Shown in pieces: positions 1-8,640 of a stretch of 64,000 nt of DNA. A program made the position numbers and the translations under genes. Position 1 is the stretch's first letter. Every line of letters begins with the position of its first letter. The notes below the pieces were generated by a model. It was not told the origin of the DNA and did not search any database. It saw nothing but the letters and a program-made list of their open reading frames with translations. Source of the DNA: Leptolyngbya sp. PLA1 (lineage in GTDB: Bacteria > Planctomycetota > Phycisphaerae > Phycisphaerales > UBA1924); contig QWIH01000007.1 of assembly GCA_021405315.1 (NCBI GenBank), positions 1-64,000 on the forward strand. Reading direction: 5' to 3'.

Positions 1-1205
1 CCGGTGTCACCACCGGAACCGCCGCCGGAGCCGCCGCCAGTGTCGCCGCCCGGAGGCGGGGGAGGGGGCGGCGGGGGGGCCGGCGGGTTGAGTTCGAGGT
101 GGAGCTGCTGAGTGGATGGGAAGAGATGGGTGGCGAAGTACGCGGAATCTTCCGCGAACGTGGACGCGGAAACCGAGCCCCAGATGACCAGGCCCTGGAC
201 GCCGGAGAGCGCGGTCTCGCGGAACATGTTGTCCAGGTCGTTGTTCTCGCCCTCACCGGTGGTCCGGACGTGCGGGAAGCCCTGCTGCGGGATGTTGTAC
301 CGGTGGCAGACCCAGGGCACGACGAGCTTGCCCTGGGCAAACCGCATGAACTGCTCGGAGGACTTGCGGATGAACTCGCGCTGCGTGGAGAGCTCGATCT
401 CGAGCGACGAGTAGTGGGGTGTGCCGGGGACGCCCTTGTAGGGGTAGTAGTAGCAGGGGTAGAACACGTCAACGCAGTCGCGCATCCAGCCCAGTTCCTC
501 TTCCCACTTGGCATCGCAGATTGCGCGGCGGCTGGTGTGCACCGGCTGGTTGCTGATCCACATCAGGTACTGATTGCCGGGCAGGTTGTAGAAGCCCCAC
601 TTGGTGTTGGGGCGGAGCCGCTTGCACTCGCGGACCGTGCGCTCGAAGAACTCGCGCCCCGCCTCGTTCCAGGTGCGGGCAAAGACAGCCTCCTGCTCCT
701 CGAGCGTGAGCCCTTCGAGCAGCTCGGCCCGGTGCTGGCGGATGTAGTCACGCCAGTCGTTGAGGAAGTCCCGGTCTTCCGCGTCCCACGCGCCGTAGCT
801 GGGCACGTTCTCGTGCATCCACCAGTTGGGCGCCCACAGCTCCCAGTCGATCGCCGCGTAGCCGTCCCAGTTCTCGTCGGGAATGCGGTACGCGATCTCG
901 CGGGCGATGCGCTCGAAGTGGTCGGCGTAGAGGGCTTCCTTGCCCTCGGGCGCCAGCTCGATCATGTGAGGGCCCTGCGCCGGGTAGCGGCCGAACCAGG
1001 TCCCCGGGAAGAGCACCAGATCCCGCTGAATCCCGGAGTCCGCGGGCACCGGAATGCTGTACCCGTTGGCGACCTGCATGCCCCATGACATGTGAAAGCG
1101 GGGGTCGACGCTCTGGGCGTGAGAGAGGGCCGCAGGGGCGCCCGCGAGAATCACCACCAGGGCCTTGAACCAGCCGCGGGCGTGAGGCATCGAATTCCGG
1201 CGCAT
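1..1205 (-). CDS. secreted GH56 hyaluronidase-like glycosidase (C-terminus cut by the window edge)
   Basis: Reading the minus strand from an ATG at 1205 gives at least 401 residues with no stop before the window edge. The ATG follows GGGAGGA at good spacing. Residues 1-30 form a signal peptide (charged start, hydrophobic core, cleavage near SHA|Q). The body matches GH56 hyaluronidases: GYAAIDWELWAPNW around residues 115-128 holds the D-x-E catalytic pair (D120, E122). FFERTVRECKRLRPNTKWGF and YNLPG follow, then DVFYPCYYYP near 246, and LVIWGS near 339, whose Trp matches the conserved substrate-site Trp of the family. After residue 372 the chain becomes poly-proline, then Gly/Ser/Asp-Thr rich, probably a linker to a further domain outside the window. 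Expected substrate is hyaluronan or a related beta-linked polymer, acting outside the cytoplasm. The family is known mostly from animals, so the exact substrate is inferred. Confidence 0.78.
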   Translation of the reverse strand, partial: MRRNSMPHARGWFKALVVILAGAPAALSHAQSVDPRFHMSWGMQVANGYSIPVPADSGIQRDLVLFPGTWFGRYPAQGPHMIELAPEGKEALYADHFERIAREIAYRIPDENWDGYAAIDWELWAPNWWMHENVPSYGAWDAEDRDFLNDWRDYIRQHRAELLEGLTLEEQEAVFARTWNEAGREFFERTVRECKRLRPNTKWGFYNLPGNQYLMWISNQPVHTSRRAICDAKWEEELGWMRDCVDVFYPCYYYPYKGVPGTPHYSSLEIELSTQREFIRKSSEQFMRFAQGKLVVPWVCHRYNIPQQGFPHVRTTGEGENNDLDNMFRETALSGVQGLVIWGSVSASTFAEDSAYFATHLFPSTQQLHLELNPPAPPPPPPPPPGGDTGGGSGGGSGGDT

Positions 1206-1502
1206 GTTCGTCCTCCCTCGTTCCATCACCTGACCCCGCAGTCATCGGCGAGTTCCGGCCCCGGCTCGGCGGCGTGCGCAACTTTCGCCCGAACCCGGTT
1301 CCAGCGCGGCTGCGTGCGCCAGCCTTCAGGACGCTGCCGAGAACGCGGGGTGTGCCGTTCGGATGCGGCGCACCCATCACAATCCGCCCGCGCGAACCTG
1401 CTTCACGCGAACCGTCCCCCCGGCTGGCCGATAGGTAGCCAAAGATAGCGGACGCGTCCCCGCCGCAGGCTTTGCGGCCATCTGGCTGTAAGGGAACTGT
1501 TC

Positions 1503-2846
1503 ATGCTCACGGCGTTTGGGTATCTGATGCTCGTGGGGATGGCGGCGGCGATGCTCTACAGCTTCTCCAGGCCCCCCTTCGCCTTCGTGCTGGTGGTGTG
1601 CCTCTACCCCCTGAAGCAGCTCCAGATGACGTACATGGGGTTCTTCGCTCAGAACTCGTCGTACTTCAACTTCCTGGTCTTCGCCTGCGTGGCGGCGGGT
1701 GTGCTGGGCAACCTCATGCGCAACCGCGCCGCGATGAGCGGCTTCCTCAACAAGGCCAACGTCCTGCTTCTCGTCCTGTATGTCTACGTCCTGCTGGGCG
1801 TGGCGTGGACCCCCGTCGCGGACAACGCCTGGGCTCGAATCCGGGACGGAGCTCCGTACTGGATCATGCAGGTGCTGCTCTTGCCGTTCCTGTTCACCAC
1901 GCTCGACGACGTCCGAAAGACCTTCGTCCCCTCGATGCTCGTCGGGCTCCTCGCGTGCGTGCTCTTCTTCACGAATCCCAACGCCTCGTTCTTCGCGGGA
2001 CGACTCACGCTGAACATTCCTCTGGCGGGCATGGAGTACCGCGGCAACCCGCTGGCGACGGCGCAGCTCGGCGGGCATATCGCCATCATCGCCGCACTCA
2101 TGCTCCCCCTGCGGGCCGGCTGGCTCCTGAACGGGGTGCGGCTGGCGGCGCTCTTCCTGGGGCTCGGCATGGCGGTCGCCGCGGGCTCCCGCGGACAGCT
2201 CGCCGCCGCGGTGCTCTCCATTGTCCTGTTCTATCCGCTCGCGAGACGTGTGGCCAACGTCAAGCAGTTCTTCCTCACGGGCGCGGGCGTGCTGATCTTC
2301 GGGCTGGTCGGCCTGGTCGCGATCAAGATCTTCCTCGGGCAGGACGCCGAGCAGCTCGGGCGATGGAACATCACGGAGTGGGGCAAGCAGACGGGCGAAC
2401 GCTCCGCCGACGCCTTCCACCTCATCGAGGCGTGGTGGGCAAACCCCGCGGCGTGGGCGCTGGGCCTGGGCACCAACTACTTCAGCTTCCTCCGCGGCGA
2501 GCCCATGAGTTACGCGCACAACGTGCTCCTCGAACTCATCGGCGAGAACGGGCTTGTCGGCATCACGATGTACCTCGTGGTCGCGTGGCTGGTCTTCACA
2601 TCGGCCCGTGACCTCTGGCGCATGTTCAGCGAGGATCCCGCAGGCCGGGCCACGCTCGCCTGCCTCTTCGCCCAGGCAATCTTCCTGACCATCCTGTCGT
2701 ACAAGCAGGGCACGTTCGTCGGCCTCCCCGAGCCCTACTACATCTGGGTGCTCATCACCAAGCTCGCCGTCACGGAGCGCGCGAGGCTGGGTGCGTGGAT
2801 GCAGCAGCGGGAGTGGGACGCCTACGCCCAGGGTCTGCCCGCGTAG
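1503..2846 (+). CDS. O-antigen ligase/polymerase-like polytopic membrane protein
   Basis: A 447-residue protein with about ten hydrophobic segments separated by short loops. The long periplasmic loop and following helix carry the Wzy/WaaL family signature: GLGTNYFSF, then YAHNVLLELIGENGLVG near residues 320-355, where the YAHN...E..GL..G pattern is typical. Members either polymerise O-antigen repeat units or transfer them from undecaprenyl diphosphate to an acceptor; sequence alone does not separate the two roles. A GT4 glycosyltransferase lies immediately downstream on the opposite strand with 9 bp between the stops, supporting a polysaccharide locus. Start is ATG 1503, with only a weak AAGGGAA upstream. 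Confidence 0.75.
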   Translation: MLTAFGYLMLVGMAAAMLYSFSRPPFAFVLVVCLYPLKQLQMTYMGFFAQNSSYFNFLVFACVAAGVLGNLMRNRAAMSGFLNKANVLLLVLYVYVLLGVAWTPVADNAWARIRDGAPYWIMQVLLLPFLFTTLDDVRKTFVPSMLVGLLACVLFFTNPNASFFAGRLTLNIPLAGMEYRGNPLATAQLGGHIAIIAALMLPLRAGWLLNGVRLAALFLGLGMAVAAGSRGQLAAAVLSIVLFYPLARRVANVKQFFLTGAGVLIFGLVGLVAIKIFLGQDAEQLGRWNITEWGKQTGERSADAFHLIEAWWANPAAWALGLGTNYFSFLRGEPMSYAHNVLLELIGENGLVGITMYLVVAWLVFTSARDLWRMFSEDPAGRATLACLFAQAIFLTILSYKQGTFVGLPEPYYIWVLITKLAVTERARLGAWMQQREWDAYAQGLPA

Positions 2847-2855
2847 GGCTCCTCA

Positions 2856-4085
2856 TCACCCCGGCGTGCCGCCCCTGATGAGCCCGACACGGGCCAGAGC
2901 GCCCGCCAGGCCCCGGACCGGGTCCTGCTCACGCCGGAAGTCCGCCGAGAGACGACGGGACTCCCGCTTGTAGCGGTCGATGTTCGCAGCATCTGTGACG
3001 TCGAGCAGCGCCCGCGCCAGGCCCCGGCGATCCAGCGGCCTGACCAGCCTGCCGTTCACGCCGTCCTGCGCCAGTTCAAGGGCGGCGCCGACGACACGGG
3101 TGGTCACGATGGCGAGCCCCGCCGCGGCGGCCTCGAGAATCACCACTCCCCAGGGCTCCCACGTCGCCGGGTGGAGCAGCACGTCGGACTGGCGATAGAC
3201 CGCGTTCACCACACGCTGATCATCCTGGAACCCCGCGAAGATCACTCGGTTGAGGCACGAACTGGGCACGCGAGCCTCCAGCGACGCCCGCAGGGGCCCG
3301 TCACCCAGGATCACCATCTCCCAGTCAGGGCGGCGCGCCGCGATGGCCGCGAACGCGTCGATCGCCTGGTCGACAGCCTTGACGGGTACGAGGCGTGAGC
3401 ACACGACGATGCGTCGCCGATCCCGATCCAGGCCGAGCTTTGCCCGTGCGTCGGCCATCTCCGGCTCCGTGGCGGAGTCGATGAGCGAATAGTCCGGTTC
3501 GACGGGGCAGGGAAAGATGCGGTCCGGCGCAGCGCCGTAGCGAAGGTAGTACGAGCGTCCGTTCCCGCCGCAGACCAGGTAGGCGTTGAAGAGCCTGACG
3601 ACGCGTGGCACGCCGAGCTGCTTGATGAGGCCCTTCAGCCCTGATGGGTTGTCCGCGTGGATGTTGCTGTCACCCCAGAGGAAGACGGGGATGCGTTTCC
3701 GCTTGCACCAGAGCAGCACACGGAGCGGGGCGGGGTACCCGTAGCCGCAGGCGACCACCGCCGCGGGCCGCGCCTCCTCCAGTTTCTCGATGATCTTGCC
3801 TCCGGTGCGCCAATCCCCGGAGAAGTGGGCCCAGGTACCAAAGGTGGAAACGTCCACCGCCCCGTCGAAGGTCTCAAGCCCGATGTCCGGGGGGTTGTTG
3901 AAGACCCAGAGGTTCTTCGAAACGTCCCAGTGGATGTAGGTCTTCACGTCCCAGCCCGGCAGCTCGTGCTTGAAGCGGAGCTGCGATTGGATGCGGTAGG
4001 GAGTAAGGGTGTTGACGACGAACGCCAGCGTCCGGCCGCGGTCTCCCGCTGGAATTCTCTCGCGTGGCGTGCCGTCCGTGGTCAT
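2856..4085 (-). CDS. family 4 (GT-B) glycosyltransferase
   Basis: A 409-residue GT-B protein. The N-terminal domain starts with a beta strand (LAFVVNTLTPYRI, residues 19-31) typical of the acceptor-binding half. The C-terminal half has the nucleotide-sugar site: RRRIVVCSRLVPVKAVDQAI near 225-245, EMVILGDGPLRASLE, then the conserved LLHPATWEPWGVVILEAAAAG near 315-335, with the EPWGVVILEA form of the EX7E motif. It probably extends a surface polysaccharide or glycolipid. The neighbouring ligase-like gene agrees. There is no Shine-Dalgarno; a TATACT box lies 9 bp before the ATG, so the message may be nearly leaderless. Confidence 0.82.
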   Translation of the reverse strand: MTTDGTPRERIPAGDRGRTLAFVVNTLTPYRIQSQLRFKHELPGWDVKTYIHWDVSKNLWVFNNPPDIGLETFDGAVDVSTFGTWAHFSGDWRTGGKIIEKLEEARPAAVVACGYGYPAPLRVLLWCKRKRIPVFLWGDSNIHADNPSGLKGLIKQLGVPRVVRLFNAYLVCGGNGRSYYLRYGAAPDRIFPCPVEPDYSLIDSATEPEMADARAKLGLDRDRRRIVVCSRLVPVKAVDQAIDAFAAIAARRPDWEMVILGDGPLRASLEARVPSSCLNRVIFAGFQDDQRVVNAVYRQSDVLLHPATWEPWGVVILEAAAAGLAIVTTRVVGAALELAQDGVNGRLVRPLDRRGLARALLDVTDAANIDRYKRESRRLSADFRREQDPVRGLAGALARVGLIRGGTPG

Positions 4086-4094
4086 GCGGGGGCA

Positions 4095-4100
4095 AGTATA
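4095..4100 (-). promoter_or_regulatory. -10 box TATACT of the GT4 gene
   Basis: TATACT read on the minus strand, 9 nt before the ATG at 4085, with no Shine-Dalgarno in between. It belongs to the set of start-proximal -10 boxes seen across this window. Confidence 0.5.
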
Positions 4101-4118
4101 TGTGCGGGCCGCGTCAGC

Positions 4119-4268
4119 CTACTCGCCCGCCCTCTGGAGCGCCTCTCCGGCCTTCTCCAGGTCCTTGCCCGCCCCCTTGACGGTGTTGCACGCCGAGAGG
4201 GAGGCCGCCGCCAAGACCGCGATGACGACCGTTGCGACACGCTTCCAAACATGCACCTGATTCACCAT
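4119..4268 (-). CDS. entericidin-like small lipoprotein
   Basis: A 49-residue protein. It has a charged start (MVNQVHVWKR), a hydrophobic stretch and the lipobox LSAC at residues 24-27. The mature part is CNTVKGAGKDLEKAGEALQR, which strongly resembles the entericidin A/B family (CNT.(K/R)G.G.D...AG). Family members are tiny outer-envelope lipoproteins linked to stress or bacteriolysis in E. coli; their role elsewhere is unclear. Start ATG 4268 is preceded by GGCAGGAGGCATTGTC, a strong Shine-Dalgarno. It stands alone, divergent from the gene at 4368. Confidence 0.75.
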   Translation of the reverse strand: MVNQVHVWKRVATVVIAVLAAASLSACNTVKGAGKDLEKAGEALQRAGE

Positions 4269-4367
4269 GACAATGCCTCCTGCCGGAAACTCTACGTCGG
4301 GCGGGAAATCGGGGCGCGTCGCCGGGTCGATGTGGTAGGATGACGAGGGTCCATTCGGGAGGTCCAC

Positions 4368-4649
4368 ATGTCCAGAGGCAACACGGGTCCGTCGAAGTCT
4401 GGTGGTCTTGGGGGTGCGGGCAAGGGCGCCGGCCTTGGCGGCGCCGCGAAGTCGGTGGGTGCGAAGCTCGGCGCGGGCAAACCCGCCCCGAAGCCGGCAT
4501 TCACGCCGGGCAAGCTTCCGTCCACGTCGAAGGCGCTCAAGCCCGGCGCGCCGGTGGCGGGCGCTCAGCGCATGGCGCAGCCTTCGAAGGCCGCGGCGCA
4601 GGTCAACAAGGACCGGATGAACAAGACGTTGGGCAAGCTGGGGTTCTGA
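4368..4649 (+). CDS. small basic Gly/Ala/Lys/Pro-rich protein of unknown function
   Basis: 93 residues with a clear GGGAGG Shine-Dalgarno 5 nt before the ATG and a TAGGAT box about 25 bp upstream. The N-terminal half is Gly/Ser/Ala rich (GGLGGAGKGAGLGGAAKS) and the middle is Lys/Pro rich (GAGKPAPKPAFTPGKLPSTS). The C-terminal 25 residues (AAAQVNKDRMNKTLGKLGF) could be helical. The net charge is strongly positive, there is no signal peptide or hydrophobic segment, and the chain is probably disordered. It could bind nucleic acid, but nothing shows this directly. The Shine-Dalgarno argues that it is a real gene. Confidence 0.6.
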   Translation: MSRGNTGPSKSGGLGGAGKGAGLGGAAKSVGAKLGAGKPAPKPAFTPGKLPSTSKALKPGAPVAGAQRMAQPSKAAAQVNKDRMNKTLGKLGF

Positions 4650-4684
4650 GCGCGCTCTCGTGGGAATGAGCGCGGGGCCACCGG

Positions 4685-4690
4685 TATCAT
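4685..4690 (+). promoter_or_regulatory. -10 box TATCAT upstream of otsA
   Basis: TATCAT 51 bp before the otsA start. The resulting leader of about 45 nt would carry the CACGGGAGG Shine-Dalgarno. No convincing -35 box is visible. Confidence 0.4.
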
Positions 4691-4741
4691 CCGTCAGCGT
4701 CCGCCGGGCGCTTTCCCGCAGCACGTTTCACGGGAGGCCGC

Positions 4742-6115
4742 ATGCGCTCTGCACGCCGGATCGTGGTCGTGGCGAACAGGCTGCCGGTGACCCGTGCGCG
4801 CGGAGACCGGGACGGATGGGAAGTCAGCCCCGGCGGGCTGGTGACGGCGCTCCATCCCATCGTGCGGGCGCGGGAGGGCGCCTGGGTCGGCTGGACGGGC
4901 AGCGCCGACAAGTCCGTGCGTCCGTTCACGCACGAGTCCATCTCGATCCGGCCCGTGTCGCTGACCGATGCGGAGATCCGCGACTACTACCACGGGTTCT
5001 CGAACCGCACGCTCTGGCCCCTGTACCACGATGCGATCCGAACACCGGAGTTCAGTGCGCGCTGGTGGCGGTGCTACCACGAGGTGAACCGGCGATTCGC
5101 CCGCGCCGCCGCCGCGGCTGCCCGCGAGGGCGACATGGTCTGGGTGCAGGACTTCCACCTGCAGTTGGTCCCGAGCATGCTGAGGGAGGCCCGTCCGGAC
5201 CTGCGCATCGGCTTCTTCCTGCACATCCCGTTCCCGCCCGAAGAGCTTTTCGCCTGGATGCCCTGGCGTTCGGAGATACTGCGGGGCCTGGTCGGCGCCG
5301 ATGTGGTGGGCTTCCAGACGTTCAGTGATGCGCAGAACTTCTCGCGGCTCGCGCGCCGTTTCCTCGACCTCGAGGGCACCGACACGACGCTCCTCGTGGG
5401 CCGGCGGAAGGTGCATGTGGGCTCGTTCCCCATTTCGATCGACTTCGACGATTTCGACTCGGTCGCCCGCCGCCCGGAGACGACCGAGGCCGCGGCGGGG
5501 ATCCGCCGGGCGACGGGAGACCGAAAGCTGATCCTGTGTGTCGACCGGCTTGATTACACCAAGGGCATCGATCTGCGCCTGCGGACGTTCGAGCACATGC
5601 TCGACCGTGGGGATGTGAGCGCGAGCGACGCCGTCCTCGTCCAGATCGCCGTCCCCTCGCGGGAGAACGTGCCGGACTACGCCGATCAGCGGGTGGAGAT
5701 CGAACGCACGGTCGGACGGATCAACGGCGAGTTCTCCGCGCCGGGACAGGTCGCGGTGCACTACTTCCGGCGGAACCTCCCCCGGGAGCAGCTTGTCGCC
5801 TACTACCGTGCCGCGGACATCATGATGGTCACGCCCCTTCGTGACGGGATGAACCTGGTCTGCAAGGAGTTCTGCGCATCCAGGCCTGATGGCGGGGGCG
5901 TGCTCGTGCTCAGCGAGTTCGCCGGGGCGGCGCGACAACTGCGCCGGGCGCTTCTGGTGAACCCCAGAGATACCGACGGCACCGCCGCCGCGCTCGTCGG
6001 GGCACTCCGGATGCCCCGCGACGACGCTCGCCAGCGGATGGCCATCCTGCGAATGATGGTTCGACGACACGACGTGCACCACTGGGCGCACGAGTTCCTG
6101 GAGAAGCTGGATTGA
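4742..6115 (+). CDS. otsA: alpha,alpha-trehalose-phosphate synthase (UDP-forming)
   Basis: A 457-residue GT20 enzyme that joins a nucleoside-diphosphate glucose and glucose-6-phosphate to give trehalose-6-phosphate in the cytosol. Family landmarks: VVVANRLPV (residues 9-17), WEVSPGGLVTAL, WVGWTG, the WVQDFHLQLVP substrate loop near 138-148, HIPFPPEELF, CVDRLDYTKGIDLRL near 263-277, and VTPLRDGMNLVCKEF near 362-376. The length is normal for bacterial OtsA. The stop codon overlaps the TTG start of the next gene by 4 bp, so synthase and phosphatase are translationally coupled. Shine-Dalgarno GGGAGG precedes the ATG. Confidence 0.96.
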   Translation: MRSARRIVVVANRLPVTRARGDRDGWEVSPGGLVTALHPIVRAREGAWVGWTGSADKSVRPFTHESISIRPVSLTDAEIRDYYHGFSNRTLWPLYHDAIRTPEFSARWWRCYHEVNRRFARAAAAAAREGDMVWVQDFHLQLVPSMLREARPDLRIGFFLHIPFPPEELFAWMPWRSEILRGLVGADVVGFQTFSDAQNFSRLARRFLDLEGTDTTLLVGRRKVHVGSFPISIDFDDFDSVARRPETTEAAAGIRRATGDRKLILCVDRLDYTKGIDLRLRTFEHMLDRGDVSASDAVLVQIAVPSRENVPDYADQRVEIERTVGRINGEFSAPGQVAVHYFRRNLPREQLVAYYRAADIMMVTPLRDGMNLVCKEFCASRPDGGGVLVLSEFAGAARQLRRALLVNPRDTDGTAAALVGALRMPRDDARQRMAILRMMVRRHDVHHWAHEFLEKLD

Positions 6116-8634
6116 ACCCCACCGCGACGCACATCCACGCGCTGGCAACCACGCCCATCCTCGCGGTGGTCTGCGACTTCGACGGCACGCTCTCGCACGT
6201 GACCGACCACCCCGACGACGCGGTTCCCGCGGAGCACGCCCTGTCGCAGCTCCATGAGCTGGCCGCCCTTCCTCGGACCTACGCCGGGGTCATTTCCGGT
6301 CGCTCGCTCGCGGGCCTTGCGTCGAGAATCGGCCCCGCCGGGCGTCTCATCCTCATCGGCGGCCACGGCGCCGAGCACGCGCACCGGCCACCCCCGGAGT
6401 CCGGGGGCCGTCGTGAGGCCGAGCTGCTCGCGGAACTGCAGCAACTGGAGTCCGCGTACGCGGGCGCGGTCCTGGAGCCCAAGCCAGCCGGCCCGGCGCT
6501 CCACTACCGTCACGTTGACCCGTCCCAGCGCGATCGGCTGCTCGCGGACTCCGAGTCACTCGCCGCCCGCCTCGGCGTTGTCCCGCTGCGTTACGGCATC
6601 ATGGTCGTGGAGTTCCCCCTGCTCCGCGCCAACAAGGGTGAGGCGGTCAAGGATCTCATCCTGCAGGTCGGCGCCTCAGCCTTGGTCTACGCGGGGGATG
6701 ACCGCACCGATGAGGATGCGTTCGGGGTGCTGCACTCTCCACACCTGGGCATCAAGGTCGGGCCCGGGCCGACCTCGGCGGCTACCCGGCTCGCGAACGT
6801 GGATGAGGTCGCCGCGTTCCTCGGGTCCCTGTGCCGGGCGCGGGCCGAGCACGTCAATCAGGATCGTCCACCCCCCATCGACCACCACGCGATGCTCTCC
6901 GACCAGCGATCAATCGCGCTCACCGCCCCCTCCGGGCGCATGGTCTGGTTCGGTACACCGTGCGCGGACTCGCCCCCGGTTTTCGGCGCGCTGGTGGGCG
7001 GACCCGGAGCGGGGTACTTCGAGGTCGCCCCCGCGGATGAGCCCGCCGACGCGATCCCTCAGCGGACCTACGAAGGCTCCACGCTCATCACCGTCAGCCG
7101 CTATCGGCGGCTCACCGTCACGGACTACCTCGACTGCTCGGGGGGGAGAGCATTCCAGCGTGCAGGCCGCACCGACCTTCTCCGCGTCGTCGAAGGGTCC
7201 GGGCCCGTTCGCATCACCTTTGCTCCCAGGCTTGATTTCGGCAGAGTGTCCACGCGGCTGCGCGTGCTCCCGGATGGGCTCCTGGTCGAGGGGTCGGTGG
7301 ACCCCATCGTCCTCGTTTCGCCCGGGGTCCGGTGGATCATCGAGCCCGAGGGGACGCACCACACCGCGGTCGCGGAGCTCGACATCCCCCCCGGGGGGCT
7401 CCCGCTCGAGCTCCGCGTCGGGACCGCCTCCATGGCGCGGGGTCCGTCCGAGCCCGGGCGACGCAAGGCGACCGCCGCATTCTGGAACGGCTGGGCCGCG
7501 GCGATGCGCACCACCGTGCTGCACACAGACCTGGTGCGACAGTCGGCGCTCGTGATCAAGGCCCTGTGCTACGGGCCGAGCGGGGCCATCCTCGCCGCCG
7601 GCACCACCAGCCTGCCGGAACAACTGGGCGGGGGTCGGAACTGGGATTACCGCTTCTGCTGGGTTCGTGACGCGGCGATGTCCGCCGCGGCGCTCGTGCG
7701 GCTGGGGTCCACGGGCCACGCCATGAAGTTCCTTGACTGGCTGCTCGCCATCGTTGACGACCTCGACAGCCCGGAGAGACTCAGGCCGATCTACACCGTC
7801 CGGGGCACGGAGCTCGGTCCCGAGGGAGAGGTCGCGGGGCTCGCCGGGTACGAGTGCAGCCGGCCCGTGCGCGTCGGGAACGGCGCGGCGCACCAGGTCC
7901 AGCTCGATGTCTTCGGCCCCGTCGCGGACCTCATCTGCCTCATGGCGGAGTGCGGAGCACCGCTCACGCCCGACCACCGCCGCCTGCTGGACGCGATGGT
8001 CCGCGCCGTCGCGAGGCGGTGGCGCGAGCCGGACCACGGCATCTGGGAGATCCGCGGCCCGCTGCGTCACCACGTCCACTCCAAGACGCTCTGCTGGCAC
8101 GCCGTGGACCGGGCCATCCGGGCCCGCGAGCTGCTGGGCGAGCCCATCCGCGAGGAAGAGGCCGCGCTGCGGGACGAGATCCGCGAGGACATCCTCGCGA
8201 GGGGGTACAACACCAAGGTCGGTGCGTTCACGGCACACTACGGATCGGCGGACCTTGACGCCGCCGGGATGCTGGTCGGGCTCACCGGCCTGCTTCCTCC
8301 CCGGGATGACCGGTTTGTCTCAACCGTGCGCGCGATCGAGAAGCACCTCCGGATCGGAGATGGCGTCCTCCGGTATCGCTACGACGACGGGCTGCCGGGC
8401 TCCGAGGGCTGCTTCCACCTCTGCACCGGGTGGCTCATCGAGTCCCTCTGGCTCATCGGAGAGTCCGACCGCGCCCGGGCGCTCCTGGACGCTTACGCCG
8501 CGCAGGCGGGGCCCCTGGGTCTCTATTCGGAAGAGCGAGAGCTCCACACCGGGCGCCCCCTGGGCAACTACCCGCAGGCATACTCGCACCTGGCGCTGAT
8601 CAATGCCGCGGTTCGCCTGGGCGGGCTCCGGTAG
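6112..8634 (+). CDS. fusion of trehalose-6-phosphate phosphatase (OtsB) and GH15 glucoamylase/trehalase-type glycosidase
   Basis: 840 residues. It starts at TTG 6112, inside the otsA stop (TTGA overlap), with GGAG 8 nt upstream; no ATG lies nearby in frame. Residues 15-240 are a HAD phosphatase: VVCDFDGTLS (nucleophile motif DFDGT), VISGRS, GGHGAEH, NKGEAV and GDDRTDEDAF. Residues 260-840 are a GH15-type protein: an N-terminal beta domain, then an (alpha/alpha)6 barrel with GTTSLPE, GGGRNWDYRFCWVRDAAM near 505-522, GNGAAHQVQLDVFG, and the end motif GLYSEE...GNYPQAYSHLALINAA. OtsB releases trehalose from its phosphate; the GH15 part may hydrolyse trehalose or another alpha-glucoside. Putting both on one chain is unusual. 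Which substrate the GH15 half uses is unknown. Confidence 0.9.
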   Translation: MNPTATHIHALATTPILAVVCDFDGTLSHVTDHPDDAVPAEHALSQLHELAALPRTYAGVISGRSLAGLASRIGPAGRLILIGGHGAEHAHRPPPESGGRREAELLAELQQLESAYAGAVLEPKPAGPALHYRHVDPSQRDRLLADSESLAARLGVVPLRYGIMVVEFPLLRANKGEAVKDLILQVGASALVYAGDDRTDEDAFGVLHSPHLGIKVGPGPTSAATRLANVDEVAAFLGSLCRARAEHVNQDRPPPIDHHAMLSDQRSIALTAPSGRMVWFGTPCADSPPVFGALVGGPGAGYFEVAPADEPADAIPQRTYEGSTLITVSRYRRLTVTDYLDCSGGRAFQRAGRTDLLRVVEGSGPVRITFAPRLDFGRVSTRLRVLPDGLLVEGSVDPIVLVSPGVRWIIEPEGTHHTAVAELDIPPGGLPLELRVGTASMARGPSEPGRRKATAAFWNGWAAAMRTTVLHTDLVRQSALVIKALCYGPSGAILAAGTTSLPEQLGGGRNWDYRFCWVRDAAMSAAALVRLGSTGHAMKFLDWLLAIVDDLDSPERLRPIYTVRGTELGPEGEVAGLAGYECSRPVRVGNGAAHQVQLDVFGPVADLICLMAECGAPLTPDHRRLLDAMVRAVARRWREPDHGIWEIRGPLRHHVHSKTLCWHAVDRAIRARELLGEPIREEEAALRDEIREDILARGYNTKVGAFTAHYGSADLDAAGMLVGLTGLLPPRDDRFVSTVRAIEKHLRIGDGVLRYRYDDGLPGSEGCFHLCTGWLIESLWLIGESDRARALLDAYAAQAGPLGLYSEERELHTGRPLGNYPQAYSHLALINAAVRLGGLR

Positions 8635-8640
8635 CAGCCA

